64,000 nucleotides of DNA from JAOEGB01 sp041262585 (GCF_041262585.1 NZ_JBGCBZ010000002.1:124001-188000), one strand, 5' to 3'. Positions 49,959 through 58,731 are shown, counted from the stretch's first letter. Notes: generated by a model from the sequence alone, not told the origin. Program-made: numbers and translations.

Positions 49959-51179
49959 ATGCGCCCCCCATCGCGCGCCCCTCGCCGCACACCTCCCCGC
50001 CGCAAAACCCTCCTCTTCTCGCTCTTCTCCCTCCTGGCCACGCTGTTCGTGTCCGGCGTGACCGCTGAGCCGAGCGTCGCCGCGCCGACCACCTTCGTTC
50101 ATCCCGGCGTGCTCGTCAGCAGGTCGCAGCTCGACTTCATGCGTACCAAGGCCCTGGCCGGGACGCAGCCGTGGAAGGACGCCTACGACCAGATGCGTAC
50201 GAGCAAGTACGCGTCCCTGACGTGGACCGCCAAGCCACGGCCGGTCGTGGAATGCGGTTCGTATTCCAACCCCAACTACGGCTGCACCGACGAGCGCGAT
50301 GACGCGATCGCGGCCTACACGGACTCGCTGATGTGGTACATCACGCGCGACAGCCGGTACGCCCAGAAGGCGATCAGCATCATGAACGCCTGGTCGGCCA
50401 CGATCACCGACCACACCAACAGCAACGCGCCGCTGCAGACCGCCTGGGCCGGCTCGGTGTGGCCAAGGGCCGCGGAGATCATCCGTTACACGTACACCGG
50501 CTGGTCCTCCACCGGGATCAGCAGCTTCGGGACCATGCTCCGCAACGTCTACCTGCCCGAGGTCGTCAACGGCTCCAAGACCACCAACGGTAACTGGGAG
50601 CTGACGATGATGGAGGCCACGCTTGGCATCGCGGTCTTCCTGCAGGACCGCACGACCTATGACAAGGCCGTGACCACGTGGCGGGGCCGGGTGCCGGCCT
50701 ACGTCTACCTCTCGTCCGACGGCGCCTACCCCAAGCCCCCGCCCGGCAGCGGCATCGACACCCCCGCGGAGATCATCAACTACTGGCAGGGACAGGACAC
50801 GTTCGTCGACGGGATCACGCAGGAGACCTGCCGCGACTTCACCCACACCGGATACGGCATCGACGCCATCGCGCACTTCGCCGAGACCACCCGCATCCAG
50901 GGCCAGGACCTCTACCCGGAGATCCAGGATCGGCTCCGGTTCGCGCTCGGGGTCCAGTCCAAGTATGAGCTCGGCGCGGCCGTGCCGTCCTGGCTGTGCA
51001 ACGGGACCCTCGACCTGGGTCTCGGGCCGGTGACCGAGGTCGGCTTCAACGCCCTGCACAACCGCCTGGGCATCGGCATGACCAACACCCAGACGCTGAC
51101 CCTGCAGCAGCGCCCGGCCGGCACGGACGGCCTCTTCATCGCCTGGGAGACGCTGACCCACGGCGACAACCCCGCCTGA
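49959..51179 (+). CDS. Secreted alginate-lyase-like polysaccharide lyase
   Basis: This 406-residue protein has a twin basic start and a signal peptide (TLLFSLFSLLATLFVSGVTA). The mature part matches the alginate lyase (PL5-like, alpha/alpha toroid) family. Segments are HPGVLVSRSQLDFMRTKALA, WPRAAEIIRYTYTGW, NGNWELTMMEATLGIAVFLQ (the Asn/Glu region) and a conserved His in DFTHTGYGIDAIAHFAETT. The ATG at 49959 has GAAAGAAAGG upstream. It probably degrades an acidic polysaccharide outside the cell; the exact polymer is unknown. Confidence 0.86.
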   Translation: MRPPSRAPRRTPPRRKTLLFSLFSLLATLFVSGVTAEPSVAAPTTFVHPGVLVSRSQLDFMRTKALAGTQPWKDAYDQMRTSKYASLTWTAKPRPVVECGSYSNPNYGCTDERDDAIAAYTDSLMWYITRDSRYAQKAISIMNAWSATITDHTNSNAPLQTAWAGSVWPRAAEIIRYTYTGWSSTGISSFGTMLRNVYLPEVVNGSKTTNGNWELTMMEATLGIAVFLQDRTTYDKAVTTWRGRVPAYVYLSSDGAYPKPPPGSGIDTPAEIINYWQGQDTFVDGITQETCRDFTHTGYGIDAIAHFAETTRIQGQDLYPEIQDRLRFALGVQSKYELGAAVPSWLCNGTLDLGLGPVTEVGFNALHNRLGIGMTNTQTLTLQQRPAGTDGLFIAWETLTHGDNPA

Positions 51180-51200
51180 TCCTTCCTCCACCAGCCGCGC

Positions 51201-51232
51201 GTCCCTCAGCCCGTTACGGCGGGCTGAGGGAC
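51201..51232. terminator. Bidirectional hairpin between convergent genes
   Basis: GTCCCTCAGCCCG and CGGGCTGAGGGAC form a perfect 13-bp stem with a six-base loop. It lies 22 bases after the lyase stop, and the right arm encodes the last residues of the TetR gene, whose stop is in the loop. Confidence 0.8.
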
Positions 51233-51804
51233 CGCCAGATCGGGCCGGGAAGCCGCCGGGCGGCCTCGTCGAGGTCGATGCCCGGGGCGCCGGCGATCCA
51301 CCGGCGGGTCACCTCCGCCACCGGCCCGATCAGGAGCATCTCGATGAGCGGCATGGGAAGGTCGGCGACGGCTCCGGCGTCGATGTGCGGCCGGAGCCAG
51401 GCCACCAGCTTCTCGACCTGCGGGGCCTTCGCCGCCGCCACCGCCCCCGCGTCCAGATAGCCCATGTACGGCGAGCCATGGATGAACCGCGCTTTAGCGG
51501 GATTGGTCCGTACGAAATCGAGGTAGGCCCGGACGGTGGCCTCGACTCCGGCCCGCGCGGTCCTCTTCTTCTTTACAGCGGCGATGAGAGCGTCGAGCAG
51601 ATAGGCCATGCATTCCGAATAGAGGGCGTCGGCCAGGCCGTCGAAGCTGCCGAAATGGTGATAGAGGCTGCCCACGCTCACCCCGCTCCGCGCGGTCACG
51701 GCGCGCATGGTGAACCCCTCCGGGCCGTCGTCGGTGTAGACGTCGAGGGCCGCGACCAGCAGTCGCCGGACCGTCTCCTCGCTCCGCTGCTGCCGGCCGG
51801 CCAT
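51214..51804 (-). CDS. TetR-family regulator of the SDR operon
   Basis: This 196-residue protein has the N-terminal TetR helix-turn-helix (EETVRRLLVAALDVYTDDGP, FTMRAVTARSGVSVGSLYHH, FGSFDGLADALY) and a helical ligand domain. The ATG at 51804 overlaps the SDR stop as ATGA, so both genes are one operon. Two 15-bp operators over the operon promoter indicate that it represses its own transcription and that of the SDR. The C-terminal codons overlap a transcription terminator. Confidence 0.9.
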   Translation of the reverse strand: MAGRQQRSEETVRRLLVAALDVYTDDGPEGFTMRAVTARSGVSVGSLYHHFGSFDGLADALYSECMAYLLDALIAAVKKKRTARAGVEATVRAYLDFVRTNPAKARFIHGSPYMGYLDAGAVAAAKAPQVEKLVAWLRPHIDAGAVADLPMPLIEMLLIGPVAEVTRRWIAGAPGIDLDEAARRLPGPIWRSLSPP

Positions 51805-52625
51805 CACGCCGTCTGGGCGAGCACGGCCGCCTGCTTCCATAGCTGCTGCGCCAGCACGGCGTCCCGCGCGACCGGTGCGAGCGGCGTCTCCTCGTCGATC
51901 TCGAAGTATCGGCCGGTGACGCCGCGTGATTGGGCAGAGGTGTCGACGGCCAGCCGCACCACCGGCCGGGCGCCGTTCTCCGGGGTGTCCCAGAACCGCT
52001 TGACGCCCTTCAGCGCGAGCCCGATGAGGCCGCCCCGATCGCCGAGGCCGGTGCGGATCACGCCCGGGTGAACTGCGTTGATCGTCACTCCGGCATCCTC
52101 CCACCGCTTCGCGAACAGCGGCGTCATCATGAGGTTGCACAGCTTGGTGTCCGCGTATGTCCGGATGGGATGGAAATCGAGCCCCACAGCCGTGCGGTCG
52201 ATGTCGGCCCTGCCCTTGACGTACAGCCCGGCGCTCACCTGCACCACCCGGGTCCCCGATTCGAGCATCCGGGGTTCCAGCAGGTGGTTGAGGAGGAACG
52301 GCGCGAGGTGGTTGACGGCGAAGGCCAGCTCCACGCCGTCGGAGTTGACCTCGAACCGGCTCGGCCAGATGCCCGCGTTGTGCACCAGCACGTCGATGCG
52401 CGGGCAGGCGGCCAGCAGGGCCTCGGCCGCCGCGCGGACCGACCGCGTCCCCGACAGGTCGCCCGTCACGACCACGGCCTCGCCCGGGATCGACGCCCTC
52501 GCGGCCTCGCCGCGCGCGCGGTCCCGGGCCAGGAGGACCACCCGGTAACCCTGACCGGCGAGACTCGCCGCCACCGCGTATCCGATGCCGCGCGCGCCGC
52601 CGGTGACCACAGCCGTTGGTGTCAT
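51804..52625 (-). CDS. Short-chain dehydrogenase (retinol-dehydrogenase-like)
   Basis: This 273-residue classical SDR has VVTGGARGIGYAVAASL as cofactor loop, LVHNAGIWPSRFE as NAG motif, a catalytic Ser in VVQVSAGLYV and TYADTKLCNLMM with Tyr/Lys. It resembles retinol dehydrogenase or protochlorophyllide reductase-like SDRs. The ATG at 52625 is six bases after a TATGCT box, so the transcript appears leaderless. It is the first gene of the SDR-TetR operon, and its substrate may be the TetR ligand. Confidence 0.9.
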   Translation of the reverse strand: MTPTAVVTGGARGIGYAVAASLAGQGYRVVLLARDRARGEAARASIPGEAVVVTGDLSGTRSVRAAAEALLAACPRIDVLVHNAGIWPSRFEVNSDGVELAFAVNHLAPFLLNHLLEPRMLESGTRVVQVSAGLYVKGRADIDRTAVGLDFHPIRTYADTKLCNLMMTPLFAKRWEDAGVTINAVHPGVIRTGLGDRGGLIGLALKGVKRFWDTPENGARPVVRLAVDTSAQSRGVTGRYFEIDEETPLAPVARDAVLAQQLWKQAAVLAQTA

Positions 52626-52639
52626 TCCGCGAGCATATT

Positions 52640-52667
52640 TAGAGCAACTCTCTAGAGCAAATCTCTA
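52640..52667 (-). promoter_or_regulatory. Two overlapping TetR operators over the SDR promoter
   Basis: TAGAGCAACTCTCTA (52640-52654) and TAGAGCAAATCTCTA (52653-52667) share the arms TAGAG and CTCTA around a five-base centre and overlap by two bases. On the minus strand a -35 TTGCTC (52660-52655) and -10 TATGCT (52637-52632), 17 bases apart, run through them. A bound repressor would block the -35 and spacer. Confidence 0.75.
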
Positions 52668-52680
52668 TTTTCCTGAATGC

Positions 52681-53646
52681 TCACAGCCGGCGGAGCGCGG
52701 GCAGCAGCTCCTTCTCCGACCAGTCGAAGAACCTCCGCTGGTGCTCGCTCCCGATCTGCACCAGCGCGACATGGGTGAACCCGGCATCGGTGTACTGGCG
52801 GACCGCCTCGACGACGGCCTCCACGTCTGGGCCGCACGGCACCTTCTTCGCCACGTCCTCAGGGCGCACGGTCTGCGTCGCGGCGGCGAAGTTGACGGGG
52901 GCGGGCAGCTCCGCCATGACCTTCCAGCCGGGCAGCGACCAGCGCCACAGCCGGTGGGCCCGCTCCCCGGCCGCGTCACGGTCGGGGTCGTAGGAGATGG
53001 CGAGCTGGCCGTACACCGGCTTGCCCTGTCCCCCGGAGGCGGCGAACTTCTCGACCAGTTCCCGCTCCGGGTCCGTGGCCACCAGCGCGTCGCCGTACTC
53101 GGCGGCGATGTCCAGGGACTGGTCGCCGGATGCCGCGACCGCGAGGGGCACCGGCCGGTCCGGCAGGTCGAACAGCTTGGCCGAGTCGATGTCGAAGAAC
53201 TCGCCGCGGTAGCTCCGGTAGCCGCCGTCGAACAGCTCCCTGATGATGTCGATGGCCTCGCGGAACATCTCGTGCCGCGTGTTGACCGGCGGCCAGCCGT
53301 GGCCGACCACGTGCTCGTTGAGGTTCTCCCCCGCCCCGAGCCCGAGCGTGAAGCGGCCCTCGGAGAGGACGCCCATCGTGGCCGCCTTCTGCGCCACCAC
53401 CGCGGGGTGATACCGCATGATCGGGCAGGTCACGTAGGTCATCAGCGGCAGGCGCTCCGTCGCGTGCGCCGCCGCCCCGAGGACCGACCAGGCGTACGGC
53501 GAGTGCCCCATCTCCTCCAGCCACGGGAAGTAGTGGTCGGAGATGACCGCGTAGTCGAAACCGACGCGCTCCGCGGTGACGACGTCGTCGACGAGCTGTC
53601 TGGCGGGTGTCTGCTCGGACATCATGGTGAATCCGATTTCTGCCAT
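52681..53646 (-). CDS. LLM-class F420-dependent-type oxidoreductase, possible own start
   Basis: The C-terminal part of the long frame has its own ATG at 53646 with a G-rich GGTAGGGGCCGGGG stretch before it. The protein from here is 321 residues, the usual length of stand-alone family members. It begins MAEIGFTMMSEQTPARQLVD; GFDYAVISDHYFPWLEEMGH and TLGLGAGENLNEHVVGHGWP are characteristic of G6PD/LLM-type F420 enzymes. It may be made both alone and as the end of the fusion. The substrate is unknown. Confidence 0.6.
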   Translation of the reverse strand: MAEIGFTMMSEQTPARQLVDDVVTAERVGFDYAVISDHYFPWLEEMGHSPYAWSVLGAAAHATERLPLMTYVTCPIMRYHPAVVAQKAATMGVLSEGRFTLGLGAGENLNEHVVGHGWPPVNTRHEMFREAIDIIRELFDGGYRSYRGEFFDIDSAKLFDLPDRPVPLAVAASGDQSLDIAAEYGDALVATDPERELVEKFAASGGQGKPVYGQLAISYDPDRDAAGERAHRLWRWSLPGWKVMAELPAPVNFAAATQTVRPEDVAKKVPCGPDVEAVVEAVRQYTDAGFTHVALVQIGSEHQRRFFDWSEKELLPALRRL

Positions 53647-55770
53647 GCCCCGGCCCCTACCCACCGCTCCCGGAATCTCGCCCTCGCCCGGGTCAGGAGT
53701 GCCACTCCCGATCGCATCGGAACTCGCCATCGGCTCGCCGGCGCACGCGCTGTCAGTCTCGCTGACGCTCGCGGAAGATGCCCACCAGACCCGCAGCGCC
53801 AGGATCGCGCTCACGACCAGCAGGTTGTAGCCGATGAGCTGGTAGAGCCCCACGGCGGCGGTGACGCGGGGGCCGTTCTGCGCGCCCAGCAGCAGCACGG
53901 CCATGATGCCGGCGGTCGCCGCGAGCACCGTGAGCAGCACCTGGTGGAGCAGGCCCGTCACATGCCTCCGGTCGCGGGCATCCGCGAACAGCCGCACGTT
54001 CACGCTCAACCGGCCGTTCTCGGCCGCTCCCACGATGCGCTCCACCCGGCGAGGCAGCCGCCGCAGCATGGGCAGCAGGCTGACGACCTCCTTCGTGACG
54101 GCGGCCCGGATGTGGTCCTGGTCGCCCTGCCACACGAAGTGGCGGCCCGCGAAGGCCCTGGCCTCCTCGACGATGTCGAAGCCGGGCGCCAGACGGGTGA
54201 GCGTGCCCTCGATCGTCGCGAGCGCCCGGAACACCGCGGCCACCTCGGGCGGCACCGAAAGGCCATGGGCGAAGACGACGCGGAACAGGTCGCCGAACAT
54301 CTGCACGTCCGGGGTCGCCCCGGCGACGAGGTGTCTGGCCATGAAACGACCGATCGCCCTTTCGAGCTCCCGCTCGTCGATCTCGTCGGGCCGCGGCACG
54401 ATCTCCAGAAGCGCGTCGCTCGCCCCGAGCGGGTCCGCCTGGTCCAGCGCCGCCAGCAGGCGCTGCAGCGAGGCTCGGACCGAGGCGTCCAGCCGTCCGA
54501 CCGACCCGAAGTCCAGCAGCGCGAGGCCCCCGTCGGCCAGCAGCATGATGTTCCCCGGGTGGGGGTCGGCGTGGAAGACCCCGTGCAGCATGATCTGTTC
54601 GAGCAGCGTGTGCAGCAGCGTGCGGGCGAGTTCCTCACGGTCGAGGCCCTCCCCGCCGGCCTCCGCCAGCCGCGCCTCCACCATGCCGAACGGCGTGCCG
54701 TGGAGGCGCTCCATCACCAGCACCCTGCGGCTGCCGAGCTCGGGGTACGGCGTGGGCATGCGGACGCGGCCCTCGCTTCCACCCGGCCCGTTCCTTCCAC
54801 CCCTCGCAGGGGAACTCGCCGCGACTGCCGCCATATTGGCGGTCTCGATCCGGAAGTCGAGCTCCTCCCGCAGCGCCTCGGCGAACCCCCTGGCCAGGTC
54901 GCCCACGCCGGCCCCGCGGGCCCACCGCGTGCGCCGCTCCGCCGTACGGGCGAGCCGGGCCACGATGTCGAGATCGCGTTCGACCACGGCGGCGACTCCG
55001 GGCCGCTGGACCTTGACCACGACCTCCTCGCCGGACACCAGCCGCGCGAGGTGCACCTGGGCGATCGAGGCCGCCGCGAGGGGCTCGCGCTCGAAGACCG
55101 CGAACGCCTGCTCCACCGGCATGCCGAGCTCGCCGGCCAGCACCTGCTCGATCTCGTCCCAGGGCGCCGGCGCGACCTTGTCCTGGAGCAGGCGCAACTC
55201 CTCGACGAACTCCGCGGGCAGCAGGTCGCTCCGGGTCGACAGGATCTGGCCCAGCTTGACGAACGTGACGCCGCCCTCGTCCAGGGCCTCCCGCAGCGAC
55301 CGGGCCAGTCTCCGCCTGCTCGACGCGGCGCCCAGGTCGGGATCGCGCCCCCGCAGGTACGGACCGAGTCCGTGGCGGACGAGGATGCGGGTGATCTGAA
55401 AGTAGCGGCGCGACCGCAGGAGCCGGCTCCGGAGCCCCCTGACGATCTCGATGGGCCCCGGTATCGACCCTGTGGGCGCCAGCGCCTCGGCGATCACCAG
55501 GAAAACCATCGAGGCCAGCAGGGCGCAGGCCATCGCGAGGATGAGAAACCAGAGCGGCGTGATGCTCGGATCGTCGCGAGACACCGAGCCCGCGAGGGCT
55601 TGCGCGATCGGCCCGGCGATGAGGAGCGCGAAGCCGCCTCCGAGCAGCGTACGGACGATTCCGAAGCGCAGGCCGAGCAGCCGCCGGGCGGCCACGGCGA
55701 AGCCGGCCACCCATCCGGCGACCCAGATCAGGAAGATGATCCACACGAGTAAGTCCACTATCGCCCCCAT
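52681..55770 (-). CDS. UbiB/ABC1-family kinase fused in frame to an F420-type LLM oxidoreductase
   Basis: One open frame of 1029 residues. Residues 1-~680 form an ABC1/UbiB-type atypical kinase: N-terminal helices (IVDLLVWIIFLIWVAGWVAG), FVKLGQILSTRSDLLP (the KxGQ motif), AAASIAQVHLARL, VVVKVQRPGV, FHADPHPGNIML and LALLDFGSVG. They end with two C-terminal membrane helices (VLLTVLAATAGIMAVLLLG and LIGYNLLVVSAILALRVWW). A linker of about 40 residues (SETDSACAGE to GRGRG) follows. The last ~320 residues are a luciferase-like, F420-dependent-type oxidoreductase. Both halves look complete. UbiB-like kinases support quinone or isoprenoid metabolism. No stop codon separates the parts, so a membrane-tethered fusion is possible. 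The ATG at 55770 was chosen from the family N-terminus. Confidence 0.75.
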   Translation of the reverse strand: MGAIVDLLVWIIFLIWVAGWVAGFAVAARRLLGLRFGIVRTLLGGGFALLIAGPIAQALAGSVSRDDPSITPLWFLILAMACALLASMVFLVIAEALAPTGSIPGPIEIVRGLRSRLLRSRRYFQITRILVRHGLGPYLRGRDPDLGAASSRRRLARSLREALDEGGVTFVKLGQILSTRSDLLPAEFVEELRLLQDKVAPAPWDEIEQVLAGELGMPVEQAFAVFEREPLAAASIAQVHLARLVSGEEVVVKVQRPGVAAVVERDLDIVARLARTAERRTRWARGAGVGDLARGFAEALREELDFRIETANMAAVAASSPARGGRNGPGGSEGRVRMPTPYPELGSRRVLVMERLHGTPFGMVEARLAEAGGEGLDREELARTLLHTLLEQIMLHGVFHADPHPGNIMLLADGGLALLDFGSVGRLDASVRASLQRLLAALDQADPLGASDALLEIVPRPDEIDERELERAIGRFMARHLVAGATPDVQMFGDLFRVVFAHGLSVPPEVAAVFRALATIEGTLTRLAPGFDIVEEARAFAGRHFVWQGDQDHIRAAVTKEVVSLLPMLRRLPRRVERIVGAAENGRLSVNVRLFADARDRRHVTGLLHQVLLTVLAATAGIMAVLLLGAQNGPRVTAAVGLYQLIGYNLLVVSAILALRVWWASSASVSETDSACAGEPMASSDAIGSGTPDPGEGEIPGAVGRGRGMAEIGFTMMSEQTPARQLVDDVVTAERVGFDYAVISDHYFPWLEEMGHSPYAWSVLGAAAHATERLPLMTYVTCPIMRYHPAVVAQKAATMGVLSEGRFTLGLGAGENLNEHVVGHGWPPVNTRHEMFREAIDIIRELFDGGYRSYRGEFFDIDSAKLFDLPDRPVPLAVAASGDQSLDIAAEYGDALVATDPERELVEKFAASGGQGKPVYGQLAISYDPDRDAAGERAHRLWRWSLPGWKVMAELPAPVNFAAATQTVRPEDVAKKVPCGPDVEAVVEAVRQYTDAGFTHVALVQIGSEHQRRFFDWSEKELLPALRRL

Positions 55771-55842
55771 CCCAAGGCCCTGGTTTGTCCTGTGACCGCG
55801 CCCGCCGCCACCGGAAGGATCGGTGTAACCGTTTAATTCGAC

Positions 55843-55903
55843 TTGACCAGTTACAGGGTTCTCGGATACGTTTGTAACTGACAAAAGCATGAGCATCAGT
55901 TAC
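55843..55903 (+). promoter_or_regulatory. Promoter with three GTTAC-type half-sites
   Basis: TTGACC (55843-55848) and TACGTT (55867-55872) form a -35/-10 pair at 18 bases. CAGTTAC at 55848-55854, its inverse GTAACTG at 55874-55880 and a third CAGTTAC at 55897-55903 surround the -10. The arrangement suggests a repressor controlling the small gene downstream and perhaps the divergent UbiB gene. Confidence 0.5.
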
Positions 55904-55930
55904 CAAACGGACCTTCCTGGAGAACCCGCG

Positions 55931-56092
55931 ATGTACTACGACTACTCGATGGCCACCGAGCGCGCATCCGAGCTGCTCCGCGAGGCGGACAGCGCCCGCG
56001 TGGCGCACCGGCTCGCGTCCGCCCGCCGCTGGAGGCGCCTCGCCTCCTGGGCACAGGAGCAGGCGCAGCGCGCGACTCACCAGCTCGGCTGA
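55931..56092 (+). CDS. Small basic protein
   Basis: This 53-residue protein starts at an ATG with GGAG eight bases upstream. It reads MYYDYSMATERASELLREAD followed by a basic helix SARRWRRLASWAQEQAQRAT. The whole is probably helical. No family was recognised. Good ribosome site, codon pattern and a regulated-looking promoter support that it is real. It is divergent from the UbiB-type kinase. Confidence 0.6.
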   Translation: MYYDYSMATERASELLREADSARVAHRLASARRWRRLASWAQEQAQRATHQLG

Positions 56093-56176
56093 CCCGATCG
56101 GCCGCGCCGCCGGTCTACGGTGGTGGGTGAGGCCCGTCGGCACCCCGGGCTGACCTGGGAGGAGAGCGCCACACCG

Positions 56177-57265
56177 ATGACCAGTGGGACCGAGCGGCAG
56201 CGCATGTCCACGGCCCCTCGCACCGGCCGCGGGGTGGTCAAGCCGACCCCCGCCGAGCTGATGGAGGACACGGGCACCGGCCTCGACTACGGCACGCGGC
56301 CGGACCGGATCCCCGGCTACCTCACTCCCGCCGATCGCTTCTTCATCCGGAGCCACGCGCCGACTCCCCTCCTGGACGCGGCGACCTGGTCGCTTCGCGT
56401 CGAGGGAAACGGCGTTTGCCGGCCCGTCACCTACACCTACGACGACCTGTGGCACCGCTTCACCCACGTCTCCGTGGTCCGCACGCTGGAGTGCGCGGGA
56501 AACCGGCGTGCGCTGTTCGGCGCGGAGCACGGGCACCGGTTCGAGGGCACTCCCTGGGGGCGCGGCGCCATCGGGACCGCCGAATGGACGGGTGTGCGGC
56601 TGCGAGACCTGCTCGAACCGGCGGGAATCACACATGTGGCGCGCGACGTGATGCCGGAGTCGCTCGACGCGGTGTGCGCCCGCCGTCCGATGCCGCTGGC
56701 CAAGGCGCTGGCCGACGACACCGTGCTCGCCCTCACCATGAACGGCGACGTGCTGCCGCCGGACCATGGGTTCCCTGCCCGGGTCGTGGTCTCCGGCTGG
56801 CTCGGCGCGGCCAGCATCAAGTGGGTCGGCCGGATCGAGGTGTCCGAGGAGGCCCTGCGCGTCCCCTGGAACACCGAGGACTACGTGCTCACCGGACCGG
56901 AGTCGGCCGAGGGCGTGCCCATCACCAGCGTGCCGGTGGCGAGCCTGGTTGAGCTGCCGTGGCCCGCGCGGCTGAGGCCGGGCCCGCAGGTCATCCGGGG
57001 ACGGGCGTTCGCGGGCGAGCACCGGGTGGTCACGGTTGACTACCGCCTCGACGACGGCCCCTGGCGGCCCGCGCTCCTGACTTCGCCGGAGACACCGGGC
57101 GCGTGGGCGCGCTGGCAGTTCCGCTGGGATGCCGAGCCCGGAAAGCACGTCCTCCAGGTGCGGGCCACCGACGACAAGGGCCACATCCAGCCCGGCGCCA
57201 CCACGTGGAACGACCTGGGCTACTGCTACAACTCGATCCTGTCCCACCCCGTGGTCGTCGGCTGA
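56177..57265 (+). CDS. Sulfite-oxidase-family molybdenum enzyme
   Basis: This 362-residue protein has the molybdopterin domain of the sulfite oxidase family (about residues 30-250). The Mo-binding Cys is in SVVRTLECAGNRRALF, and GTAEWTGVRLRDLLEPAGI and PPDHGFPARVVVSGWLG are conserved contacts. The C-terminal ~100 residues are the Mo-cofactor dimerisation domain (TVDYRLDDGPWRPALL, WARWQFRWDAEPGKHVLQVR). It has no signal peptide and no heme or membrane part, so it is probably cytoplasmic. The reaction may be sulfite oxidation or a reductase-type step. An ATG at 56204 is an alternative start. Confidence 0.88.
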   Translation: MTSGTERQRMSTAPRTGRGVVKPTPAELMEDTGTGLDYGTRPDRIPGYLTPADRFFIRSHAPTPLLDAATWSLRVEGNGVCRPVTYTYDDLWHRFTHVSVVRTLECAGNRRALFGAEHGHRFEGTPWGRGAIGTAEWTGVRLRDLLEPAGITHVARDVMPESLDAVCARRPMPLAKALADDTVLALTMNGDVLPPDHGFPARVVVSGWLGAASIKWVGRIEVSEEALRVPWNTEDYVLTGPESAEGVPITSVPVASLVELPWPARLRPGPQVIRGRAFAGEHRVVTVDYRLDDGPWRPALLTSPETPGAWARWQFRWDAEPGKHVLQVRATDDKGHIQPGATTWNDLGYCYNSILSHPVVVG

Positions 57266-57279
57266 CTCGCACCGCCTTC

Positions 57280-58731
57280 TCACCGCCGGGTGTAGAGCGT
57301 GACGAAGATCCTTCCGAACCTCCGCTGCGTCGTCCGGCGGAAGCGGCTGTCCTTGATCAGCGCCTGGCAGCGTACGTCCGTGGGGCAGTATTTCTTGGGC
57401 ACCGCCGACACCATCCACACCCGCTGGAATTCGCCGGCCACCATGCGGAACTGCGACCGGGACCGTGGCTTCGCGCGGCCCGGCGCGTACGTCAGGTCAT
57501 CGAGCACGCGGTACGGCGAGCCGTACACACCGACGAAGAGCCGATAGCGGAACGGGACGAAGAGGACCGCGTCCCCGGGTCTGATCTCCGCCGACAGCGT
57601 GGAGGAGAGCGTGCGGAGGTCGTCGGGGCGGGCGTCGGGCTGTCGGAGGAGGATCTGCGCGGGCACGGTCAGGGCGGCCAGCAGCCCGACCACGACGACC
57701 GGCACCACCCAGGAGCGCCACCCGCGCAGCGCCGCCGGCAAGACCGCCGGTCGAGAAGACGGTGGAGAAGACGGCCGGAAAGACGGCAGAAAGGCCGGCA
57801 GGAAAGCCGCTCCCGCCAGCAACGCGACAGCTGGCACGCAGAACAGTAGGTAGCGGGGGTGGTAGATCGGCTCCACCTGAGAGATCGCGAACGATGCGAG
57901 CACGGGCAGGAAGGCCCACGGAAGCGCCACGAGCGCCAGCGGCCTCGCCTCGCGGAAAGCGCAGACCGTCCCCGCGACGACGAGCACCCCGAGCAGCCCC
58001 ACCGCCCACCAGGTGCCACCGGCCTGATGGGCGAAGTCGAGGAGGTCGGCGGGACCGGGTCGTTGCAGCCAGAGGACCTGCTCACGCTCCCGCGACGCGA
58101 CCAAGGCGAGGGGTGCGACCACGGCCATGGCCCCCGCCACGGCGGCTCCCCATCGAAGCAGCTCACGGCGGCGCCACGCCAGCACGGTGACCCCGTGGGC
58201 GAGGACGATCAGCAGCGCGAACAGATGCAGCCAGCCCAGCAGGGCCAGGCTCGCCGCGTAGAACGCGAACCGGGACCACCGGCGATCCTCCAGGGCGTTC
58301 AGCAGCGTCCACGTCGCCAGGACGGCCACGGCCGTGACGAGCGCGTAGCTCCGGGTCTCCTGGGCGTATCGGCTGACGATCGGCATCAGCGCGTAGACGA
58401 CCCCCGCCACGACGCCGGCCCGTTCCGACGCGAGCCGCCTGCCGACGACGGCCACGCCGTACGCCGCGAGGGCGGTGGCGACCACCGACGGCAGGCGGAG
58501 CACCAGCTCGTTCGTCCCGATGGCGGCGAAGGGCCGCAGCAGCAGGTAATAGAGCGCGTGGACCGCGTCGATCGCACCCAGCAGCCGCCACAGGTCGCGG
58601 AGCGGCATGACCGCCGCCATCGCGCTGACCGACTCGTCCCGCCAGAACGACGGCACGGTCACACCCCAGAACCCCACTGCCACCGCGACGACCGGCGGCA
58701 CCACATCCCCACGTAAACGCACGTTGCCCAA
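57280..58731 (-). CDS. GT-C/GT39-like membrane glycosyltransferase
   Basis: This 483-residue protein has about ten membrane helices and the acidic loop FWRDESVSA after the first helix, the DE motif of GT-C fold glycosyltransferases (ArnT/PMT group). These use polyprenyl-phosphate sugars to modify proteins or lipids at the outer membrane face. RYAQETRSYALV and PIYHPRYLLFCVPAVALLA are typical later motifs. A Pro/Ser repeat (LPAFLPSFRPSSPPSSRPAV) is inserted near residue 325. The C-terminal ~100 residues are soluble and extracellular. It is convergent with the molybdenum enzyme. Confidence 0.85.
   Translation of the reverse strand: MGNVRLRGDVVPPVVAVAVGFWGVTVPSFWRDESVSAMAAVMPLRDLWRLLGAIDAVHALYYLLLRPFAAIGTNELVLRLPSVVATALAAYGVAVVGRRLASERAGVVAGVVYALMPIVSRYAQETRSYALVTAVAVLATWTLLNALEDRRWSRFAFYAASLALLGWLHLFALLIVLAHGVTVLAWRRRELLRWGAAVAGAMAVVAPLALVASREREQVLWLQRPGPADLLDFAHQAGGTWWAVGLLGVLVVAGTVCAFREARPLALVALPWAFLPVLASFAISQVEPIYHPRYLLFCVPAVALLAGAAFLPAFLPSFRPSSPPSSRPAVLPAALRGWRSWVVPVVVVGLLAALTVPAQILLRQPDARPDDLRTLSSTLSAEIRPGDAVLFVPFRYRLFVGVYGSPYRVLDDLTYAPGRAKPRSRSQFRMVAGEFQRVWMVSAVPKKYCPTDVRCQALIKDSRFRRTTQRRFGRIFVTLYTRR

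Noticed and set aside
52585..55752. 1055-codon plus-strand frame opposite the UbiB/LLM gene
   Set aside because: Antisense shadow with no family motif; the minus strand encodes intact kinase and oxidoreductase motifs.
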